Program-made: the position numbers and the translations under genes
NCBI RefSeq assembly: GCF_035594125.1
Contig: NC_087168.1
Span: 12,060,650 to 12,124,649 of the forward strand
DNA length: 64,000 nt
From: Scylla paramamosain
Taxonomy: Eukaryota > Arthropoda > Malacostraca > Decapoda > Portunidae
Direction of reading: 5' to 3'
In this document: piece by piece, positions 54,360 to 64,000 of the stretch
Position numbering within the stretch: position 1 is the first letter of the stretch
Layout: each line of letters begins with the position of its first letter
The notes under the pieces: generated by a model
The model's input: only the letters and a program-made list of their open reading frames with translations
Database searches by the model: none
What the model was told of the DNA's origin: nothing

Positions 54360-56345
54360 GAGGAAAGTTGAAGTGACTGGAAGGAAGGTGAAGGAGATAA
54401 AGGGTGTCGTTTCTTAATTATAGATGGAAGGAGTGCTTGGTGAAAGTAAAAGTATAAGAGTTTAAGGCTTTAAGTAAAGTAGAGAGGTGAATTTAGAGGC
54501 TTCAAGTAATGGGAGGTGAAGTAGGGAGTTTAAGTGAGCTTATTTTATCATGCAAATCTAGATAGTTGAAAGAAGGTCTGATGGTGTTAAAGGAAGGAAC
54601 AGACAAACATGGGAAATTTCACGGCTAGAAGGTGATGGAGATAAAAACGTAAAATTACTTAATCATACGAAGTGAAACTATAATAGAGTATATGATGGAG
54701 GTAAAGTTCTAGGATGGGTATAAGAATTTAAGGGTTGAAGTAAGGAAGAAAGATGAGTTTAGTGACTTGAAGTGATGGGAGGTGAAGGAGGGAGTTTTAT
54801 AAGTCTTGGTAATACTAAAAAGTTGGAAAAAATAATGAGTTCGATGGTGTTGAATTAAGGAAAGGAGACAAGTTTTGGGGAGGTGAAACAAGTAAAGCAT
54901 ATCACTTCTTAATCGTACTAATTGATATAATAGATAGAAGAAGTGCATGAAAGGTACTTTTAGTTATGGGTGTAAAAATTCAAGCGTCTAAGTAAGGAAG
55001 AGAGAGAAATTTAGTGACAAAGTGATGAGAGGCGAAGAAGAGAGTCATAGATAAGCTTATTTTGATTATGCAAGTATAGTTAATATTAAAAAAAGTTGAA
55101 AAGGAGCCTGAATGTGTTGAAGAAAGAAAGGGAGACAAGTTTGGGGATTTCAGGGATGGAAGTGAAGAAAATGATGCGTATCACGTCTTGAAAATGCGAA
55201 GTGACTGAAAAAGTGAGTGGCGAAGATACAATTTTAGGATGGGAATAATACTTTAAGGATTTAAGTAAGGAAGAGAGGTTAATTTTATGATACTTTAAGG
55301 GTTTAAGTGAGGAAGAGAGGTTAATTTCATGAGTAAGTGATGGAGAGGAAGCAGGGAGTTCGCAACAGGTTATATTAATGCAGGTCTAGATAATACTTTA
55401 AAAGTGAAAAGGAAGAGTATGAGCGTGTTAAAGGAAGAAAAGGAGACAAGTTTTGGAAATGTCAAGACTGCGAGTTGAGAGGAGATAAGAGTATCGTTTT
55501 TGAAATCATACTGAGAAGTGTGTGGGGAAAGTACAGTTTTAGGATAGTTGCAAGAATTGAAGGGTTTTAATAAGTAAGAGAGGTGAACTTTGCGACTGAG
55601 TGATAGGAGGTAAATGATGGTGATACTAAAAAGCTGAAAAACTTGGTGTTACTAAAAAAAGCTGAAAAAAAAGTTTGATATTGTTGAAGAAAGGAAGGGA
55701 GGCAAGTTTTTGGAATTTCAAGGCTGGAAGGTGAAAAAGAAAAAGCGTATCGGCTCGTCATCATACTAAGGTGCACTATGGCAGATGGAAGGTGTGTGTG
55801 GTGAAGGTAAAGTTTTAGAAAGGATATAAGAATTTAAAGGTTTAAGTAAGAAAGGTGAGTTTGTGACTTTGAGAGATAGGAAGTAAAGGAGGGCGTTCAA
55901 GTGAGCTTATATTCGATTATGCAAATCTAGGTAATACTGAAGAGTTGGAGAAGAAATCAATCTGATGGTGTTAAAGGAAGGAACGAAGAGCAATTTTGGA
56001 AAAACTCAAGACTGGAAGGCGAAGGAAAGTAAAGCGTATCATTTTTTTTTTTTTTAATCATACTAAGCGATGGTATGATACATGCATGAGTGTATGACGA
56101 AGGGACAGCTTCAGAATGGGTGTAAAAATTTGAGTGTGTAAGTAAGGAAGCGAGATGAGTTTAGTTGCTTCAAGTGGTGGGAGGTGAGCAAGGGAGTTTA
56201 CACCAGCTTATATTTGATTACATAGGTCTAGGTGATATTAGAAAGTTATAAAGAATGGAGCTGTGTTGTCAAATGAAGAAGCAGAGACAAGACTGGAGAT
56301 TTCAAGAGCTGCCAGATGAAGGAAACAGCGTATATTATCTCGAAA
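54360..56345 (+). repeat. Degenerate tandem field, about 250-310 bp units
   Basis: Seven units are marked by AAGTAAGGAAGAGAGGTGA-like starts at about 54472, 54738, 54990, 55263, 55571, 55843 and 56139. Other blocks recur in the same order: GATGGGAGGTGAAGGAGGGA, a TTATTTTGATTATGCAAATC-like block, CTGATGGTGTTAAAGGAAGG and GGAGACAAGTTTTGG. The stretch is purine-rich and has no coding frame. Confidence 0.85.
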
Positions 56346-56424
56346 TTCATTTTACAAGTCTAACTGATGCTAGTAATATTTGTAAATAATAATAAAAAAA
56401 AGAAAAAAAGAAAAGAAAGAAAAA

Positions 56425-56551
<127 letters not shown>

Positions 56552-56599
56552 CGTGAAGCTTGTAAGGGAAAAAAAAAAAAACATTTAATTTTCTTATAG

Positions 56600-57560
56600 A
56601 ACCTAGTATTTCAATGAATGGAAGATGAAGTTCATCATGCTAATAACCTGAGAGGAGTCTTCTGAAGGGTGGAAGTGAAGGAAGGGAGGCGAGTAAGGGA
56701 ATGTCAAGCGATGGATGATGAAGGAGAGAGCAGCAGCTTGCATCACCTCACACTGAATCATGCAAGTCAAAACAGTATTAATAAGTTGAATGTATGAGTA
56801 CTATGAAAGTGACAAGGAAGAAGACTTTTGGAGGTTTTAAGAGACAGAAAATGAAGGAGAGAGCTTATCGCTTCATGTAATTATTCATGTAAAAGCAATA
56901 ATAATATACGACTTAAAAAAAAAAAAAAAAATACATGAATGTTGTAAAAATAGAGAAAGGAGAGGAATCTAAGATGTTTGCAGGTAAGGACAGTGAGGTA
57001 GCGAGTTTCACATTCTATTATTCATGTAAAAAAAAAATAAATAAAATAAAAAAAAAACAATACTAATATAGGATTTTAAAAATGCATGAATGTTGCACAA
57101 AAAGAGAAGGGAGAGGAATCCAGGCTGTTTCAAGTAAGATAAAGAGCTTACCATTTCACATTTTATCATTCACATAAAAAGCTATACTAAAAATACACCT
57201 TTAAAATACACACGTGGTAAAAGTAGAGAAGGAAGAGGAATTCATGTTTCAAAGCACGGATGATGAGGTAAAGAGCTTATTACTTCACCTTTTATTCACC
57301 TAAAGATTATGCTAAAAATACACCTTTAAAAATACACACAAAGGTGGTATAAACAAGAGAAGGGAGAAGCATTTAGGTATGAAGGTATGAATAGTGAAGG
57401 GGAGAGACTATCACTACACATTTAATTATTCATGTAAAGATAATACCAGTATACACCTTTAAAAATGTATGGAGATGGTATGAATTAAGATGGGACAGCA
57501 ATTTAGGTTTTCAAGGCGTGGTCAGTGAAGGCGTAAGGACTCGTTACTTGAAATTTACGT
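56600..57560 (+). repeat. Degenerate tandem field, about 120-150 bp units
   Basis: At least five units share TTATTCATGTAAA, AATACACCTTTAAAAAT, GTAAAAATAGAGAAGGGAGA and GAATTTAGGTTTCAAGG-like blocks. It follows the field at 54360-56345 and is similarly purine-rich, but its units are shorter and different in sequence. Confidence 0.7.
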
Positions 57561-59640
<2,080 letters not shown>

Positions 59641-59644
59641 TTTT

Positions 59645-59870
59645 TTTTTTCGGCGCAATATGATACCGTTTTTGCAACTCATTAGGCCCTTATTTCTATA
59701 CGCTTCGGTCTCTATAATTAGGACTGCTCTCAAAGACCACAAAAGTAATTAATCCGGTCTTAAATGTTTTCGTTGACGATGCAAAAAACCCTTACTAAAC
59801 TATCACAAAAAACCACGAAAATACATTTGAAAATTACTATTGAAACCAGACGAGGTAAGACGGTAATACA
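59645..59870 (+). repeat. Dispersed repeat copy (best preserved)
   Basis: Contains TACGCTTCGGTCTCTATAAT, AGGACTGCTCTCAAAGACCA, AATTAATCCGG, TAAACTATCACA and ACCACGAAAATACA-like blocks, in the same order as the copy at 41683-41850 and the tail at 48780-48870. It precedes the CAGT array. Confidence 0.6.
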
Positions 59871-59900
59871 TTAAAGAACACGACAGAACGGGCATAAACT

Positions 59901-60141
59901 AGTCAGTCAGTCAGTCAGTCAGTCAGTCAGTCAGTCAGTCAGTCAGTCATTCAGTCAGTCAGTTAATCAGTCAGTCAGTCAGTCAGTCATTCAGTCAGTC
60001 AGTTAATCAGTCAGTCAGTCAGTCAGTCATTCAGTCAGTCAGTTAATCATTCAGTCAGCCAGTCAGCCAGTCAGTCAGTCATTCAGTCAGTCAGTTAATC
60101 AGTCAGTCAGTCAGTCAGTCAGTCAATCAGTCAGTCGGTCA
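59901..60141. repeat. (CAGT)n array with higher-order pattern
   Basis: CAGT units with regularly spaced variants CATT and TTAAT. The sentence CAGTCATTCAGTCAGTCAG plus TTAATCAGTCAGT repeats about every 44 bases, so blocks of ten or eleven tetramers have been copied as a unit. Confidence 0.93.
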
Positions 60142-60340
60142 CACCTGTACTTTTATCCCCTCCCACCACAAGTCCTCCCTGTTCGCCTGTTTGAGCCCAC
60201 AACCCTCCCACAACCCTCCCACACACTCCCACACACTCCCACACTCTGCCGCTCACTCCAATTCGTCCTCTGCCTCGCCAGCCTCGCCACCCAGCCGTGC
60301 GTGTGTGGGATGATGATGGACGGGGACAAAGGAGGAGCTG

Positions 60341-61045
<705 letters not shown>

Positions 61046-61059
61046 CACCCAGGCTTCTT

Positions 61060-62112
61060 GAAGAAGCAAGAAATGAGCTCGTGAAACCGCTTACGATTTT
61101 ATTCAATAAAACTTTGCTAGCGTGTAAAGTCCCCACGGATGGAAACTAGCAAATGTCACGCCAATCTTTAAAAAAAGGAAATAAATCTCTCCCAGCCAAT
61201 TACAGACCGAGCAGTCTCACGTCAGTAGTGTGCAAGCTGATGGAAACAATAATCAGAGATAAAATTGTTAAATATTTAGAAAAAAAAATAAAATCATAAA
61301 GGATTCGCAACACGGTTTCAGAACCAAGCGTTTCTGCTTAACAAACTTGCTAGACTTCTTTTATGAAGTATTTAACTCGTATGACAAGACAAAAGCTGTT
61401 GATATTATCTACCTTGATTTCCTGAAAGCTTTCGACACTGTTCCCCATAAGAGACTCATCAGTAAAGTAAAAGCTCACGGCATTACCGGAAACACCCTGA
61501 AATGGCTGAGATACTGGCTTACTGACAGAAAACAGCGTGTTGTGATAAATTGAAAAGAGTCAGATTGGCATAAGGTAAATAGCGGCGTTCCTCAAGGCTC
61601 TGTATTAGGACCAGTACTTTTTATAATATACATTAATGATATTGATGAAGGGATAAATTGCAAAATAAGTAAATTTGCAGACGACACCAAAATAGCAAGT
61701 AGAGTAACGTCAGTGTCACAATGGCAGGAACTGTAGTATGACCTCAATAAACTAACAAGCTGGGCAGAAAAATGGCAGATGAGATTCAATATAGAAAAGT
61801 GTAAAATTCTACATATCGGAGGCAACAATGTTCAGGCGAGATATGTAATGAATAACATGCCACTGTCAAGTGCTGATAAAGAAAAAGATCTTGGTGTCGT
61901 TGTGTCAAACGACCTAAAGCCGAGTCAACACTGCACAGAAACAGTAAAGACGGCAAATAAATTAGTAGGGTTCATTGGAAGAAGCTTTGAATTTAAATCA
62001 GAAAAGATTATACTTGCCTTATATAACTCACTGGTGCGCCCTCATCTAGAATACTGTGTACAGTTCTGGTCACCATATTACAAAAAAGACATTGAAAAAC
62101 TAGAAAAGATAC
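61060..62112 (+). mobile_element. LINE reverse-transcriptase fragment (CR1/Jockey-like)
   Basis: Starts directly after the TCC repeat with ARNELVKPLTILFNKTL, and runs through [62 protein letters not shown] (the catalytic site, intact), DLGVVVSNDLKP and LVRPHLEYCVQFWSPYYKKD. At least two frameshifts before 61347 and stops near 61550 and 61735 inactivate it. It ends in a CCACCATCACC repeat instead of a normal 3' tail, so both ends are truncated. It differs clearly in sequence from the LINE copies at 1-2021 and 12291-13533. Confidence 0.9.
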
Positions 62113-62254
62113 CACCACCATCACCACCACCACCACATTACCAATCATTCTCGTGGCAACATTACCTTCCACGCATGAGTGAACCAATAACTTGATGCTG
62201 AACTAACTTAAGTCATTATGATATACACACATGAATATTACAGTACGGTGGTGA

Positions 62255-64000
<1,746 letters not shown>

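Noticed and set aside
59901..60141. CRISPR-like or phage-type regular array
   Set aside because: It is a simple tetranucleotide repeat in animal DNA, without spacers.

Overview
Animal nuclear DNA, most likely from a decapod crustacean and probably a crab. The indications are intron-rich genes with GT/AG junctions, (TTAGG)n-type telomere-like repeats, very heavy CT/GA, TA, CA and TTG/ACT microsatellite load, and LINE and Harbinger-like proteins of the kind common in decapods. The species assignment is inference.

Regions. (1) 1-2021: a decayed non-LTR retrotransposon on the minus strand, lying upstream of the first visible ZNF598 exon. (2) 2229-6394: the last five exons of a ZNF598 (Hel2-type) ribosome-collision E3 ubiquitin ligase, plus strand; its RING exon(s) would lie left of the window. 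Three one-base frame breaks interrupt an otherwise well conserved reading frame. (3) 6.4-16.4 kb: 3' flank, microsatellites, a second copy of the same LINE family (12291-13533), and a LINE tail with an RNase H remnant inside a fold-back structure (14259-15728). (4) 16393-31771: a complete 14-exon SSRP1 gene, encoding the HMG-box subunit of the FACT histone chaperone, with a dead Tc1-type transposon in intron 6. (5) 32.6-33.1 kb: a near-perfect palindrome with a telomere-like core, followed by a long (TA)n tract. (6) 33949-38658: an apparently complete 4.7 kb PIF/Harbinger DNA transposon with a TAA target-site duplication, about 56-bp inverted termini, and two intact convergent genes (DDE nuclease and MADF DNA-binding protein), each with its own TATA box. 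Helically phased 11/22-bp CACGANGTG iterons lie near both ends. (7) 38.7-64 kb: no convincing protein-coding gene. The stretch holds a MITE with a telomere-like core, a GC-rich possible promoter or untranslated first exon (43.2-43.75 kb), several unrelated degenerate tandem-repeat fields (45.3, 47.2-48.8, 49.0-49.7, 49.7-52.4, 54.4-56.3 and 56.6-57.6 kb), compound triplet microsatellites, a dispersed repeat family, and a LINE reverse-transcriptase fragment (61060-62112).

The two host genes act in general processes (ribosome quality control and chromatin transcription/replication) and share only orientation. The most interesting item is the Harbinger element with its 11-bp-phased subterminal iterons. 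The inverted repeats with telomere-like cores and the minisatellite that seems to have grown from part of a dispersed repeat come next. All alignments were made by eye.
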